DNA of 58,370 bases from Albidovulum sp. GTDB lineage: Bacteria > Pseudomonadota > Alphaproteobacteria > Rhodobacterales > Rhodobacteraceae. The stretch is taken from assembly GCA_028823855.1 (NCBI GenBank), contig JAPPFL010000056.1, positions 1 through 58,370 on the forward strand, written 5' to 3'. A model generated the notes under the pieces. That model searched no databases, was not told where the DNA came from, and was given only the letters and a program-made list of their open reading frames with translations. Position numbers and translations under genes: made by a program. Shown piece after piece: positions 39,450 through 50,224 of the stretch. Every line of letters begins with the position of its first letter. The first letter of the stretch is position 1.

Positions 39450-40178
39450 TTAAACCCGGCGAAACGTCAAGTAGAGCGGCTTGCGCCCCTCTTTGACGGC
39501 TTTTCGTTCGTATCGGGTTGACGGCCAATCCGGCCACGGCTGCCGCCAGTCCCGCGGCGAATGCGCAACCCATTCCAAATCGCCGCGCGGCAAGATTTTC
39601 TCAATGGCTTGCGCGGCGTAGCTTTCGATATCAGTCGCCAGCCGAAGCTCGGCGCCTTGACGCATCGTCCGTGCGAGCGGATCCAAGTATTCGGAGTTTA
39701 CCACGCGCCTCTTTCGATGACGCCTTTTGGGCCACGGGTCGGGATACAGCAAAAATACCCTGTCGACCGAACCGGCGGGCAAGACATCAAGCACATCGCG
39801 GAAATCGCCCGGATAGATCCTAACGTTGCGCGCCGAACTGGTGCGCAGCTTGCCGAGCAAGGACGCGATGCCGTTCAAATACGGCTCGCAGCCAATCAGT
39901 CCGATATCGGGGTGAAGCTCCGCCTGGTAAAGAAGATGCTCTCCGCTTCCGAACCCGATCTCGAGCCAAACCGGAGCGTCAGCATCGAAAATGCTTGCGC
40001 AATCAAGAAAGGCTCGATCGGGATTCGATTGAATCGATGCCGAAATCTCAAGCGCCGGCAAATCGTCCTTCAGTCGCGCGATCTGCGATGGCCTCAGGCG
40101 CTTGCCTCGGCGGCGCCCGTAAAGTTTTCTGAATTCGCATTCATGAAGATCGCGATTTTGCATGGCGGGGAATTGCAT
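39450..40178 (-). CDS. trmB: tRNA (guanine-N7)-methyltransferase
   Basis: A Rossmann methyltransferase of 242 residues that modifies G46 of tRNA. SAM binding is WLEIGFGSGEHLL, the following acidic residue is in IGCEPYLNGI, and the family signature is LLYPDPWPKRRHRKRR. The C-terminus STRYERKAVKEGRKPLYLTF is typical. ATG 40178 is used; ATG 40163 is an alternative. It lies 45 bases after metK on the same strand, as in related genomes. Confidence 0.94.
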   Translation of the reverse strand: MQFPAMQNRDLHECEFRKLYGRRRGKRLRPSQIARLKDDLPALEISASIQSNPDRAFLDCASIFDADAPVWLEIGFGSGEHLLYQAELHPDIGLIGCEPYLNGIASLLGKLRTSSARNVRIYPGDFRDVLDVLPAGSVDRVFLLYPDPWPKRRHRKRRVVNSEYLDPLARTMRQGAELRLATDIESYAAQAIEKILPRGDLEWVAHSPRDWRQPWPDWPSTRYERKAVKEGRKPLYLTFRRV

Positions 40179-40223
40179 TGTCCGACGCGTTCGCGCTACG
40201 CGCCGCTCTCGTCTTCGCCCCGG

Positions 40224-41399
40224 TCAAATCTCTTGTCTTAGCCGCTCGACCAGGTCGGTTTTCTCCCAGGAAAATCCACCGTCCGCCTCGGGATTTCTGC
40301 CAAAGTGGCCGTATGCCGCCGTCCGGCGGTAAATCGGTCGGGCCAATTGCAAATGGCTGCGAATGCCCCCGGGAGAAAGGTCCATTGTTCTTGAGATTGC
40401 GTTCTCGATGTCTACGTCCGGGACGCGACCCGTACCGTAGGTGTCGACATAAACGGACAAGGGCATTGCAACGCCAATCGCATAGGCGATCTGAATGCAG
40501 CAGCGTTGCGCGAGGCCCGCAGCCACAACGTTTTTTGCAAGGTATCGCGCCGCGTACGCGGCGGAACGGTCGACCTTTGAAGGATCTTTCCCCGAAAACG
40601 CGCCTCCGCCATGAGGCGCCGCTCCGCCATAGGTATCGACGACAATTTTCCGGCCGGTCAATCCGGTGTCGCCGTCGGGTCCGCCAATCGCGAACTTGCC
40701 GGTCGGATTAATCCACCATTCCGTTTGCGCGCTCAGCCAGTCGTCCGGCAATGTCTTCCTGACGTACGGCTCGACGATTTCGCGAACTTCATTGGAAGTG
40801 AGGGAGTCGTCGATATGCTGCGCGGACACGACGACTGACGCGATCTCGGCGGGGCGTCCAGCCTCGTAGCGAACGGTCAACTGCGATTTCGCATCCGGGC
40901 CCAGGCGCTTCTCTCGACCCGACTTTCTCGCTACGGCGAGAGCTCTGAGAATTTCATGGGCGTAATGGATCGGAGCGGGCATCAGCGACGGCGTTTCGTC
41001 GACCGCGTAACCGAACATCATGCCTTGGTCGCCCGCGCCTTCCTCCCTTTCGGTATCGGCATCGACGCCTTGCGCAATATCTTTGGATTGCTCGTGCAGG
41101 TAATTCGAGATTTCCAGATTCTGCCAGTGGAAGCCTTCCTGTTCGTAGCCAATGTCCTTCACGCATTCGCGCACGATATCTTCGACCCTCTCGATCACGG
41201 AGTCGGGACCCCGCACCTCGCCGGCGACCATGACGCGGTTGGTCGTAGCCATCGTTTCGCACGCGACTCGCGCGACCGGGTCTTCTGCAAGAAACGCATC
41301 GAGAACCGAATCCGAAATCTGATCGCAAACCTTGTCGGGGTGGCCCTCCGCGACGGACTCGGAAGAAAATAAGTAATCTTGCCGGGACAATGCATTCAC
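40224..41399 (-). CDS. metK: S-adenosylmethionine synthetase
   Basis: A protein of 391 residues making SAM from methionine and ATP. Motifs: [31 protein letters not shown] and [23 protein letters not shown] 41399 is given, but TTG 41390 is eight bases after GGAG and would yield [12 protein letters not shown], nearer to family N-termini, so the true start may be the TTG. The 79-base gap to lnt shows no SAM-riboswitch-like element that I could recognise. Confidence 0.96.
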   Translation of the reverse strand: MNALSRQDYLFSSESVAEGHPDKVCDQISDSVLDAFLAEDPVARVACETMATTNRVMVAGEVRGPDSVIERVEDIVRECVKDIGYEQEGFHWQNLEISNYLHEQSKDIAQGVDADTEREEGAGDQGMMFGYAVDETPSLMPAPIHYAHEILRALAVARKSGREKRLGPDAKSQLTVRYEAGRPAEIASVVVSAQHIDDSLTSNEVREIVEPYVRKTLPDDWLSAQTEWWINPTGKFAIGGPDGDTGLTGRKIVVDTYGGAAPHGGGAFSGKDPSKVDRSAAYAARYLAKNVVAAGLAQRCCIQIAYAIGVAMPLSVYVDTYGTGRVPDVDIENAISRTMDLSPGGIRSHLQLARPIYRRTAAYGHFGRNPEADGGFSWEKTDLVERLRQEI

Positions 41400-41478
41400 T
41401 CCGTTTAAGTGCTTCGCCTCGAAAGCCGGAAAATCTAACGAACCGGGCGAGCAGCACTAGCAACGATCGGCGGTGCGG

Positions 41479-42993
41479 TCAATTCACTGAATTCCGCTTA
41501 GTCCGGGATATCGCCACGGCGAATGCAAGTAGTGCCGCGAGCCATGGCCAATCCCCGTACTTCGAATACACCGTGGGCGGCAGCCTTGCGGGGAGAGGCG
41601 CATCAAAGAATCCAGTCTCGCCCAGGCCTAGGCTCGCGACTATTCTGCCGTAGCTATCTACAATTGCGCTGATGCCGGTGTTGGCGGACCTGACGAGCGG
41701 AAGGCCCTGCTCAATCGAACGCAAGCGGGCTTGCGCCAGATGCTGCTGCGGCCCGGAGAATCGCCCGAACCAACCATCGTTTGTTATTTGCAGCAGCGCG
41801 TCGGGTCGGTCCTCTGTTCGCATGCCGCGTGGAAAAATCGCTTCGTAGCAGATCAGCGGAAGATAGCTGCCCGCCGTACGCAAATCCAATAGTTCCGGTC
41901 CCGGGCCCGATGTAAATCCGTGGCCTTCCCGCGTCGCCAAGCCTTTGGCGCCAAGCCAGGAAAGATAGTTGCCGAGAGGAAAATATTCGCCGAACGGAAC
42001 CAGGCGATATTTGTCGTATACGGCGAATGCCAAGCCGTTTTTGTCAAGCGCGATCATGCTGTTGAAATCCAGCTTTCCCACCATGCGCCTTATTCCGAGC
42101 GCGACAATTGCGCCGTTCGCAGCTTCCGCGATTCGCGAAAACCGCCCGCGTTCAGAACGCACCAGAAACGTCGCGGCCGTTTCAGGCCAAACAATTAAAT
42201 CCGGATGCGGCTCGCCGCCCTCTCGAGTAAGATCGAGCAACCTTCCGAAAAACTCTTCCCTGCGCGACAGTTTCCACTTCAAACGCTGCGGAACGTTCGG
42301 CTGAACAACGCGAACCTGCGGGCGCGCCTCGACAACGGACTCGACAGAATCCATTCTTGCCTGTCCGAAGACCCACAATGCGAAAACTCCCGCGAAGGAC
42401 GCCAGGGCGCCCGCCCACGCGCGACGGGTCGCAAGCGGAAGCACGCTCGCGAGAACGGTGAAAGCGACCATGGCGTAGGGTCCGCAAAAGGCGGACGCCT
42501 GGATTACGGGCGTCTCCGACCAAATGTAGCCGACCAAGCCCCAAGGGAAACCGGAAAACAATTCCGAGCGCAGGAACTCGATGCCTGTGATTCCGGCGAT
42601 CAGAAGCAAAGCGCGCGCTGGTACGCCTGCTCCGAATCGACGAGCAAAGCCGAACGCAGAGGCCCAGAAAAGCGCAAATCCCCCCGCCGTGAATATAATC
42701 GCAAAAGGAGCCATCCAGCCGTTCTTCCCGAAATCGACGAGAAACGGCTCGACAATCCAGGATAGCGTGCCCGCGAAATATCCGAACCCGAAAAACCATC
42801 CAGATTTCGCAGCGCCTATCCAGTTTGATCTTCGCAGGCCGATCGCGGCGGCAAGATAGAACGCCGCAATCGTAGCGAGAGGCAAGCTGAAGGGGACGTG
42901 CCCCGTAGATCCCGCAGCTCCCAGAAACACGAGCGCCGACGCGCGAAATATCGCAGATTCGGCTGTTCTCCTACAAAAGACGGATACCGCCAT
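41479..42993 (-). CDS. lnt: Apolipoprotein N-acyltransferase
   Basis: An inner membrane enzyme of 504 residues that adds the third acyl chain to lipoproteins. An N-terminal membrane part (about six helices, residues 15-200) is followed by a periplasmic nitrilase-like domain. The catalytic set is visible as E in LIVWPETAATF, K in DKYRLVPFGEYFP and C in LICYEAIFP. A last helix near the C-terminus anchors the domain. It starts six bases after the CorC-like gene. It is relevant to the lipoproteins at 9924 and 54489-57154, which would be its substrates. Confidence 0.95.
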   Translation of the reverse strand: MAVSVFCRRTAESAIFRASALVFLGAAGSTGHVPFSLPLATIAAFYLAAAIGLRRSNWIGAAKSGWFFGFGYFAGTLSWIVEPFLVDFGKNGWMAPFAIIFTAGGFALFWASAFGFARRFGAGVPARALLLIAGITGIEFLRSELFSGFPWGLVGYIWSETPVIQASAFCGPYAMVAFTVLASVLPLATRRAWAGALASFAGVFALWVFGQARMDSVESVVEARPQVRVVQPNVPQRLKWKLSRREEFFGRLLDLTREGGEPHPDLIVWPETAATFLVRSERGRFSRIAEAANGAIVALGIRRMVGKLDFNSMIALDKNGLAFAVYDKYRLVPFGEYFPLGNYLSWLGAKGLATREGHGFTSGPGPELLDLRTAGSYLPLICYEAIFPRGMRTEDRPDALLQITNDGWFGRFSGPQQHLAQARLRSIEQGLPLVRSANTGISAIVDSYGRIVASLGLGETGFFDAPLPARLPPTVYSKYGDWPWLAALLAFAVAISRTKRNSVN

Positions 42994-42999
42994 GCGGAA

Positions 43000-43908
43000 T
43001 CAGACTTTCCGATCCCCTTGCAGCTTGACTTTTAAACGCTTGATTCGCCTGAGATCGGCATCGACAATTACGATTGAAGATCCGTTTGGATGCGTAATCA
43101 CTTCGCCCAAATCGGGTACTCGTCCCGCCAAAACGAATACTAGACCGCCAAGCGTGTCGATTTCCTCATCGCCGCCCTCGACGCCAAGATCTATGCCCGT
43201 CTCCACTTCGAAATCTCTCAACGGGGCTTTCGCAAGGCAGAGGTACTCGCCGGGAGCCTCCATCCTCCAAAACTCGGCTTCATCGACAATATCGTGCTCG
43301 TCCGCGATATCGCCAACAACTTCTTCGACTAGATCTTCAATCGTGGCGAGACCGTCCACGCCGCCGTATTCGTCGATGACCAACGCCATATGCGTACGTT
43401 CCGTTTGCATTTTCTGCAAAAGTACGCCGACAGGCATCGAAGGAGGCACGAAAAGGAGTGGCCGAAGCACCGATTCCAAAGAGAACTCCTTTTCCTGGGA
43501 GTCAAATCCATATTGCAATGCAAGGTCCTTCATGTGGACAAGGCCGCATGGCTTATCCAACGAGCCTTCATAGACGGGAAGGCGCGAAAGTCCGCTGCTG
43601 CGAAAGACATTGACGAGATTTTCAAGTTCGATATCGAGCGGAACCGCGAAGATCTCGGCTTTGGGAACGGCGACATTTTCCACAGGCTGACGCAGCAACC
43701 CCCAGTCGTGCGTCGCGGATTGAAACGCATTCGGCGTGTTGGAGCCATTCAATTTCGAGTTGGGGCCTGCTGCGCTATTCGTTTCAGGCACTCTTGACAA
43801 CGACCCGAAAAATTTTCCCAGCAACCCGTGATTTGGTTCCGCGCCAGGACGCGGATTTTGCGCGCGTCGCGCCGCGCTACTGGATGGAGACTCGGATTCT
43901 TCGTTCAT
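43000..43908 (-). CDS. CBS-domain CorC/HlyC-type protein
   Basis: A protein of 302 residues without membrane segments: a disordered N-terminus (1-60), two CBS domains (about 80-200; VPKAEIFAVPLDIELENLV, LSRLPVYEGSLDKPCGLVHMKD, HMALVIDEYGGVDGLATIEDLVEEVVGDI) and a C-terminal transporter-associated (CorC_HlyC) domain. The family is annotated as hemolysin or Mg/Co efflux accessory, but the position between ybeY and lnt is a conserved housekeeping one. ATG 43908 has GGAAAGAG upstream; an upstream start at 43950 seems unlikely. Confidence 0.9.
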   Translation of the reverse strand: MNEESESPSSSAARRAQNPRPGAEPNHGLLGKFFGSLSRVPETNSAAGPNSKLNGSNTPNAFQSATHDWGLLRQPVENVAVPKAEIFAVPLDIELENLVNVFRSSGLSRLPVYEGSLDKPCGLVHMKDLALQYGFDSQEKEFSLESVLRPLLFVPPSMPVGVLLQKMQTERTHMALVIDEYGGVDGLATIEDLVEEVVGDIADEHDIVDEAEFWRMEAPGEYLCLAKAPLRDFEVETGIDLGVEGGDEEIDTLGGLVFVLAGRVPDLGEVITHPNGSSIVIVDADLRRIKRLKVKLQGDRKV

Positions 43909-43950
43909 TTTCTCTTTCCGCAAGGAAACGGAAACCGTCCCTGCCGCCAA

Positions 43951-44436
43951 CTATGGAATATTTAGCCCCATTGTTGCAAGTATCTCTCGTTCCAGACTCT
44001 CCATAATTACGGCTTCGGCATTGTCACTGTGTCCGTAGCCCAACAAATGCAGGCAGCCATGCAGCACCAAGTGCGTTACGTGAGCCAGCGCGTCGATCTC
44101 TAGTTCCAAGGATTCTCGGACGCACGAATCGTACGAAATTGCAATATCGCCGAGCGACGCCGCTAGCCCCGGAAATTTCTTTGCCGAAGAACCCACCGGC
44201 CACGACAATACATTTGTCGGATTGCGAACGCCGCGAAATTTTCCGTTAAGCTCGGCTATCCTCGCGTCGTCGCAGGCAAGAAGGCCAATCTCGAATTCCT
44301 CCCACGCCATGCCTCGCGCCGCCAAAGCGTCGCGGCAGGCGAATTCGGCCGCCGGTTCGAAAGCAAAGCGGCGCCAACGCTGATCCTTGATTTCAATCTG
44401 AAGCAACGACCCGCCGCTATCTTCGAGGCAAGCCAT
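43951..44436 (-). CDS. ybeY: rRNA maturation endoribonuclease YbeY
   Basis: A metal-dependent RNase for 16S rRNA processing, about 161 residues. The zinc triad is in HLVLHGCLHLLGYGH; relatives usually have GYDH here, so the glycine is a small departure outside the histidines. RGVRNPTNVLSWP and LGDIAISYD are typical. ATG 44436 lies inside the last codons of phoH (20-base overlap), with ATG 44442 as an equal choice, so the two are translationally coupled. Confidence 0.92.
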   Translation of the reverse strand: MACLEDSGGSLLQIEIKDQRWRRFAFEPAAEFACRDALAARGMAWEEFEIGLLACDDARIAELNGKFRGVRNPTNVLSWPVGSSAKKFPGLAASLGDIAISYDSCVRESLELEIDALAHVTHLVLHGCLHLLGYGHSDNAEAVIMESLEREILATMGLNIP

Positions 44437-45448
44437 AGGCATCGATAATTTTTGCGACCATGGCATGGCGGACGACATCAGCCGAGGAAAGATACGCGAA
44501 ACCTATTCCTTCGACATTGCGAAGGATTTTTTCAGCTTCGATAAGTCCCGAAGCGATGCCTCGGGGCAAGTCGATCTGGGTAACGTCCCCGGTTATCACC
44601 ATTCTGGATTCCGGTCCGAGACGCGTCAAGAACATCTTCATCTGCACGCTGGTCGCGTTTTGCGCCTCGTCCAATACCACAAAGGCGTTGCTCAAGGTTC
44701 TTCCGCGCATATAGGCGAGGGGAGCGATTTCAATTCTATTGTCTTCAATTAGCCGCGCGATCTGCTTGCCCGGCAAAAAATCATGCAGAGCATCGTAGAG
44801 CGGCTGCATGTAGGGATCGACTTTCTCTTTCATGTCGCCAGGAAGAAAACCGAGATTCTCGCCGGCTTCCACCGCCGGCCGCGACAAAATAATCCGGTCA
44901 ACCTCGCTTTGAAGGATTCTGGACACGGCAGCTGCAACCGCCAGGTAGGTTTTGCCGGTGCCCGCGGGACCGATCCCGAAAACCAAATCGTGTTCCATCA
45001 AAGCGCGAACGTAGGTTTTCTGCCTTTCAGTGCGCGGTTCGACAACCTTGCGACGAGTAACGAATTCCAGCCTTTCTTCCTTGCCCGATCCGCTTCCGCT
45101 CCTTGACGCCAAAGAATTGCCGCCCGAAATCGGGCCGAAACGCAGAGCGGCATCGATATCGCCCGGTTCCAAGTTTCTACCGGCCTCCAGACGCGAATAA
45201 AGGAAGTGCAGAGCTTTGCCGGCGGCCTGCCGTTCCTCCTCGCCGCCTACAAGCAAGAGCTGATTTCCGTTCCTTACGATTTGAATCCCTAAACTTGACT
45301 CGATCCTCGAAAGATTGCGGTCGAGTTCGCCGCAAAGGCCGATCAACCTCCTATTGTCGGGGAATTCGAGATAGGATTCGCCTGATTCCGCGGAATTTCG
45401 CGCTGAGTAAATCTTCGACTCCAGCTTCTCCGACAAATCGAATTTCAT
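44417..45448 (-). CDS. phoH: PhoH-family ATPase (YbeZ type)
   Basis: A protein of 343 residues with a KH-like N-terminal part and a helicase-like ATPase domain: Walker A FGIGPAGTGKTYLAVA, RPAVEAGENLGFLPGD, Walker B NAFVVLDEAQNAT and MVITGDVTQIDLP. It partners YbeY in RNA metabolism. ATG 45448 (MKFDLSEKLE) is chosen; the frame is open to 45538 but the extra residues are not family-like. Confidence 0.94.
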   Translation of the reverse strand: MKFDLSEKLESKIYSARNSAESGESYLEFPDNRRLIGLCGELDRNLSRIESSLGIQIVRNGNQLLLVGGEEERQAAGKALHFLYSRLEAGRNLEPGDIDAALRFGPISGGNSLASRSGSGSGKEERLEFVTRRKVVEPRTERQKTYVRALMEHDLVFGIGPAGTGKTYLAVAAAVSRILQSEVDRIILSRPAVEAGENLGFLPGDMKEKVDPYMQPLYDALHDFLPGKQIARLIEDNRIEIAPLAYMRGRTLSNAFVVLDEAQNATSVQMKMFLTRLGPESRMVITGDVTQIDLPRGIASGLIEAEKILRNVEGIGFAYLSSADVVRHAMVAKIIDAYGLPRR

Positions 45449-45560
45449 CCCGCCACTAGAATCGGCGCTTCGGGAGCAAAGGGAACAAATTCGATTTCGC
45501 TTCGCAAACGTTGCCCTGCCAATGAAACAGAGCTGCAACGGTATTCAGCCTGGATGCGCG

Positions 45561-46886
45561 TCAATTTACAAGTTCGCCGGCAAGTGAATTCGGCTCCGAT
45601 CGAATAATTCTTACTTCCGCGATCTCGCCCAACTTTTTCTCGTCGCAATCTACATGAACAGCCTGCAAATATTCCGACTTGCCCGCGAGCTGGCCTTCCT
45701 GTCTTCCCCTACGCTCGAAAAGCACCGTCGCCACCCGGCCAACCATGGAATCTTGCGCGGCCCTTTGGTGTTTTTTCAATAGCAATTGAAGCTTCCGAAG
45801 ACGCTCGCTTGCCACATCAGGCGGAATCTGCACTCTTTCCGCCGCGGGCGTCCCGGGCCTTGGCGAATAGCGGAAGGAGTAAGACTGGCCGTAGCCAATT
45901 TCGTCTACCAAGCGCAAGGTATCCTCGAAATCACTTTCCGTCTCGCCCGGGAATCCAACAATGAAGTCTCCGGAAATCAGGATGTCCGGTCGCGCGCGTC
46001 GAATACTCTCAATTAGCCGCAAATACTGGCCCGAAGTGTGCTTCCTGTTCATGGCTTTGAGAATTTTGTCCGATCCGGATTGAACGGGAAGATGAAGATA
46101 CGGCATCAGTTTAGCGCACGACGCGTGGGCTTCGATCAAATCGCCGGACATGTCGCTAGGGTGCGAAGTCGTATACCGGATCCTTTCGATACCGCCGATA
46201 TCGGCAATAGCGCGAATCAACGCGGCCAATCCCCATTGCCGCCCGTCGACGCCCTCGCCGTGGTAGGCATTGACGTTCTGGCCGAGCAAAGTGATCTCGC
46301 GAACGCCGCGATCCGCAAGTTGTGCAGCCTCTGCAACAATTCGCGCGGCCGGCCTGCTGTATTCGGCACCGCGCGTATATGGAACCACGCAAAAGGTGCA
46401 AAACTTGTCGCACCCTTCCTGCACCGTGAGGAACGCGGTCGGGCTTTTCCGTGGGAGCGCAGCTTTCGGCAGACGTTCGAATTTTTCGTCGGCAAGAAAA
46501 TCCGTTGCGACGGACTTCCGGCCTTGCTCGGCTTTCGACACCAATTCGGGTAATTGATGGTATGATTGCGGACCTACAACGATATCGACAAGGGGCTGGC
46601 GAGCTATGATTTCTTCGCCCTCGGCCTGCGCTACGCAGCCGGCAACTGCGACCCGCAGGGAAGGATTGCTCAGCTTTAGCGGCTTTAGTCGACCCAGTTC
46701 GGAATATATTTTTTCTGTCGCCTTTTCCCGGATGTGGCAGGTGTTCAATACTATAAGGTCGGCGTCTTTCTCGCTGCAGCCAACAGAATAGCCGGCTACC
46801 GCCATGGTCTCCGCCATACGTTCGCTATCGTAAACGTTCATCTGGCATCCGTAGCTTTTAACGAATGCTTTCTTCGAATCCGCCAT
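45561..46886 (-). CDS. miaB: tRNA-2-methylthio-N6-dimethylallyladenosine synthase
   Basis: A radical SAM methylthiotransferase of 441 residues acting on A37 of tRNA. The N-terminal cluster cysteines include those in [23 protein letters not shown] and [10 protein letters not shown]. The radical SAM cluster is [15 protein letters not shown], and a TRAM domain ends the protein. ATG 46886 is preferred over TTG 46895. It is first in the block miaB-phoH-ybeY-corC-lnt-metK-trmB. Confidence 0.95.
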   Translation of the reverse strand: MADSKKAFVKSYGCQMNVYDSERMAETMAVAGYSVGCSEKDADLIVLNTCHIREKATEKIYSELGRLKPLKLSNPSLRVAVAGCVAQAEGEEIIARQPLVDIVVGPQSYHQLPELVSKAEQGRKSVATDFLADEKFERLPKAALPRKSPTAFLTVQEGCDKFCTFCVVPYTRGAEYSRPAARIVAEAAQLADRGVREITLLGQNVNAYHGEGVDGRQWGLAALIRAIADIGGIERIRYTTSHPSDMSGDLIEAHASCAKLMPYLHLPVQSGSDKILKAMNRKHTSGQYLRLIESIRRARPDILISGDFIVGFPGETESDFEDTLRLVDEIGYGQSYSFRYSPRPGTPAAERVQIPPDVASERLRKLQLLLKKHQRAAQDSMVGRVATVLFERRGRQEGQLAGKSEYLQAVHVDCDEKKLGEIAEVRIIRSEPNSLAGELVN

Positions 46887-47104
46887 GTCGATCAATTCGG
46901 CAAAGATTGCTTCGGACTCTTGTTAATCCAAGCCCGCCTTGGCTGCAACTTCCGGCTCTCCAGTACATTTGATGGCTTGATGCGGATCGCTTCCAGAAGA
47001 TTCCGACTGCGAAAGGCATTTCTTGAAATTCTCTTTGCGCGATAAACTGGAGTCCAAGGAGGATTCGCATTTGACCGCTTCGGAACGCTCAATAAACATT
47101 GGAT

Positions 47105-47974
47105 ATGGCAGACGCGGCTGAAATTTTCGAAAACGGCGATTTGGCAAGAATAGCGGTATTCGTAGGTGCGCTCGCGATTCTGGCAATCGCGGAAGTCATC
47201 GTGCCCAAGCAACGCCACGAAATCCCGCGACTGATCCGCTGGACCAACAACTTCGGAGTGGTGATTGTCGATGCCCTTCTAGTCCGAATCGTGTTCCCGG
47301 TTGCCGCGACCGGCCTGGCAGTCGTGGCTCACGAAGAGGGATGGGGCTTGCTGAACATAATGGCGGCACCCGGTTGGCTAGCTTTTCTAGCATCGTTCCT
47401 TTTTTTCGATTTCGTGATTTACATACAGCATGTTGTTCTTCACGCCGTACCGGCGCTTTGGCGCCTACACCGGATGCATCACGCGGATTTGGAATTCGAC
47501 GTTTCCACCGGATTGAGATTTCATCCGGGCGAAATCCTTCTCTCCTTCGCCTTGAAGTTGGCTGTTGTGCTGGCAATCGGACCTCCTGCGGCAGCCGTTC
47601 TCGTATTCGAGATAGTGCTAAACGCTACCTCGATGTTCAATCATAGCAATATCCGAATACCGCCGCGCGCCGACAGGTTGCTGCGCTGGATACTAGTTAC
47701 GCCTGACATGCACCGCATTCATCATTCCGTATACCCGACCGACAACAATTCTAATTTCGGGTTCAACTTGCCCTGGTGGGACAGGCTTCTCGGCACTTAC
47801 CGCTCGAAGCCGAAAGACGGTTACCGCAACATGACAATCGGCCTTGACGAATTTCGGACGCGTCGCGACCTTTGGCTTGACAGGATGCTGACTCAGCCAT
47901 TTCGAAACGACCCGGAAGAAGATGCCTCAGTGTCCGAAATTACTTCGAGCAAGCCAGAAAAGCCTGAAGAGTAG
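47105..47974 (+). CDS. Sterol desaturase / fatty acid hydroxylase superfamily protein
   Basis: An integral membrane protein of 289 residues. About four to five hydrophobic helices surround the di-iron histidine clusters: HVVLH (about 116-120), HRMHH (127-131) and HRIHH (215-219), with a further H in FNHSNI. WWDRLLGTYR near the C-terminus is typical. It would hydroxylate or desaturate a lipid or carotenoid in the membrane; the substrate is unknown. Divergent from miaB. No clear ribosome binding site precedes ATG 47105. Confidence 0.85.
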   Translation: MADAAEIFENGDLARIAVFVGALAILAIAEVIVPKQRHEIPRLIRWTNNFGVVIVDALLVRIVFPVAATGLAVVAHEEGWGLLNIMAAPGWLAFLASFLFFDFVIYIQHVVLHAVPALWRLHRMHHADLEFDVSTGLRFHPGEILLSFALKLAVVLAIGPPAAAVLVFEIVLNATSMFNHSNIRIPPRADRLLRWILVTPDMHRIHHSVYPTDNNSNFGFNLPWWDRLLGTYRSKPKDGYRNMTIGLDEFRTRRDLWLDRMLTQPFRNDPEEDASVSEITSSKPEKPEE

Positions 47975-48014
47975 CCATCGCCACTTGGCGATTCGCTTCG
48001 AACTTTACTTGAAT

Positions 48015-49112
48015 TCAGGCTGAAATTGACTTTTCAAACGTGACAAGGCCGGATGCCTCCTCTGATCCCGGTGCAACAACCATCGGAGTAGAGCATCCTT
48101 GGAGGATTTCCAAATCGTATAGTTCCGTCACCGAACCATCAATCCTGAACCACTCAGTACAAGAACCCTTGTCGAGGTCGATTACATGCAAGCCGCACCA
48201 TGCCTCGCTGTCAGCTTGTCGGAGCTTCCCGTCGAGTTCCAGTCCTGTAAAGCGGTTATAGCGAGGCTTGGAAAGGCCAACGAACGCAAAATTTTGCGAA
48301 AACGCCAAGCCGCGAAGAAACCCCGGGCAGAATAGTAGCGGCTGGAACCGGAACTCGGTCGAAATTCCAACCGAGGAGCTTACAAGTTCCCCGAATTCGC
48401 CGGTGCCGGAATTCAAAACCCAGCGTCGGTCCCGATACATCCGCGGAGAGTGAGGCATGGAAAGCCCGTCGCAGACGATGGCGCCGCTTTCAACGCAAAT
48501 TACGACTCCTCCTCGCGAGCGCCGGTCCCTCCACCCGTCTATAGTATTGGATCGCGAAATTGAGGTCGCCAAGGCGGGTCTGCCGCTGTCCATAGCCAGC
48601 CCGTTCAGATGGCATCTGTCTTCATCAATCAAGGCATCGATAAATCTCGGGCGCCAAATTTCGACAAAGCTGTGCCGGGCATCCACGGCCGCCAAGCAAT
48701 TGAAGCGCGTGTTTACGAAAATCGGGCGATCCGTAGAATCAATTCCGACGTCGTGCGCATCCAGCGACCCGGTCACGTGTATCGTGCGAGGCGCAAAGCA
48801 AGCATCGAATATTCCGTTCGCTCTCTCATTGCCTTCCAGAATGTTTTCAAACCTGACGATTTGATGTCCGGTGGCGACCGTAAATTTACCTTCGCCGCTT
48901 GAACATATTCCCATGGGCTTGTTCAAGGAAGTTTTGTGCAAATGCAGCCCGCCGTTAGGATTTCTGCCGATGGAATAGAGAATCCCCGACTGGTACGACG
49001 AGACCAGCAGGCTTACCCCGAGTCTTCCGAGTAGCGGAACCAGCCCGGCAGACATTGTATATTCAACCTCCGAGTCATCGGCGGATGCGCAATCTTCCGC
49101 CGCAGCACCCAT
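48015..49112 (-). CDS. TIGR03032-family protein
   Basis: About 365 residues matching the TIGR03032 family, a predicted beta-propeller of unknown function: LLGRLGVSLLVSSYQSGILYSIG, NKPMGICSSGEGKFTVATGHQIVRF, CHLNGLAMDSGRPALATS, PHSPRMYRDRRWVLNSGTGEFG and PGFLRGLAF. Homologues often sit by surface polysaccharide or adhesin genes, but none is seen here. The frame is open to TTG 49241. ATG 49112 is chosen because family similarity begins soon after it; neither has a convincing ribosome binding site. No signal peptide. Confidence 0.8.
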   Translation of the reverse strand: MGAAAEDCASADDSEVEYTMSAGLVPLLGRLGVSLLVSSYQSGILYSIGRNPNGGLHLHKTSLNKPMGICSSGEGKFTVATGHQIVRFENILEGNERANGIFDACFAPRTIHVTGSLDAHDVGIDSTDRPIFVNTRFNCLAAVDARHSFVEIWRPRFIDALIDEDRCHLNGLAMDSGRPALATSISRSNTIDGWRDRRSRGGVVICVESGAIVCDGLSMPHSPRMYRDRRWVLNSGTGEFGELVSSSVGISTEFRFQPLLFCPGFLRGLAFSQNFAFVGLSKPRYNRFTGLELDGKLRQADSEAWCGLHVIDLDKGSCTEWFRIDGSVTELYDLEILQGCSTPMVVAPGSEEASGLVTFEKSISA

Positions 49113-49241
49113 GCGATGCGCATATCTAGAGTCGTTTTCAGAATGCGGCGGCACTTCCACGCTAGTTTTCTCCGACGGTATTCGGAAGAAAACTCCAGAT
49201 AGCGCCGCGATTCCGCTACAATGTCTCGCGGCCGGCTGCAA

Positions 49242-50224
49242 CCGGCCATTCCAGAAATCGTAGAATCGGAATCGATTAAGCGATCAATGCCGTGCCTACC
49301 TCTCGTTTCAAAGTCCGAAGTCTTTTTTATTCGTAGCGGAATTTTTATCGGCCAAATGCCCACTGACGGCGGCATGCCGGCGGAATCGTTTCGGAAGCCC
49401 TCAATTTAGCCCGCGCTCAATCGCGGTTCGATTCGTGTTAGCGATACCAACAATCGCTGTCCTTACCGGGCTGCCTAAACTACTGAATACTTCACCCGTC
49501 GTTGATGTCGGACTCATTCGAGCCATGAAGGCGGAAAAGGGATCGGGATTGCGGGCCTTAAAAGATTGATAGGACTGCACGCGCCAATCTGATTTACTTG
49601 CTTCAATATGGTCTCGTCTCCGCACCAAGTATCCATGGAACTCATTTCGTCATGATTTAGTTCAAGGGTTCTTTTGAGCTAACTCGAAATTTAGATAAGC
49701 CACCCCCGCGCGTCGGCGGTCCGTTGAGAAAGCAGATTTATTCTTGCGGCGGCCGGAACCATGGCATTATCCGTCGGGCGGTAGGAGTAGTCGAGGCCGA
49801 ACAAACATTGGTGTGCGCGAGCGCGCGGAAGCGGCTGTTCGAGTTGCGGTAGCTTTTGTTCAACCTTGCGCTTGATGGACGGATCGGATTCGACGATCCG
49901 GTATATCGCGCAACTCGAGAATCAGGAGCTTCGCGTGGAGCTGCGTACGGTTTAATTGCGGACGCGACGATCGCCGGCGCCTTCAGTGAGAGCTCCGCCG
50001 ACTGAAGCAACAAACTGATTCGATGAAGCCTTCATCCGGCCAACTCCAGCCCGTAGACGCAAGGTGCCGCCAGGCTACGATGGCAATTATATTTGTCGGG
50101 CCAGCAACTATCGCTCGAAGAAGCAATCCAATGCTGTCGCCGTAAACCACATGAAAGCCTCGATCCCGGAAGGGGCTGAGCTTGCTTCCGGAGGCGTTCG
50201 ACCGTCCGAACGGCGTCGCGGCGC
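49242..50224. other. Intergenic stretch with a diverged repeat copy
   Basis: No supported gene. It contains repeat copy A (49591-49699). Short frames around 49740-50160 show no family. Confidence 0.45.
49591..49699 (+). repeat. Direct repeat copy A
   Basis: The first 66 bases match 54013-54078 at 53 positions without a gap (about 80%). After that CTTTTGAG and AAATTTAGATAA blocks recur at 49671-49699, with an 18-base size difference between copies. Translated, copy A gives DLLASIWSRLRTKYPW, so the repeat may be a relic of coding sequence. The pair brackets the GC-rich block 49.7-54.0 kb. Confidence 0.6.

Noticed and set aside
41400-41478. Possible SAM riboswitch upstream of metK
   Set aside because: The gap is only 79 bases and I could not find a pseudoknot or conserved core resembling known SAM riboswitch classes.
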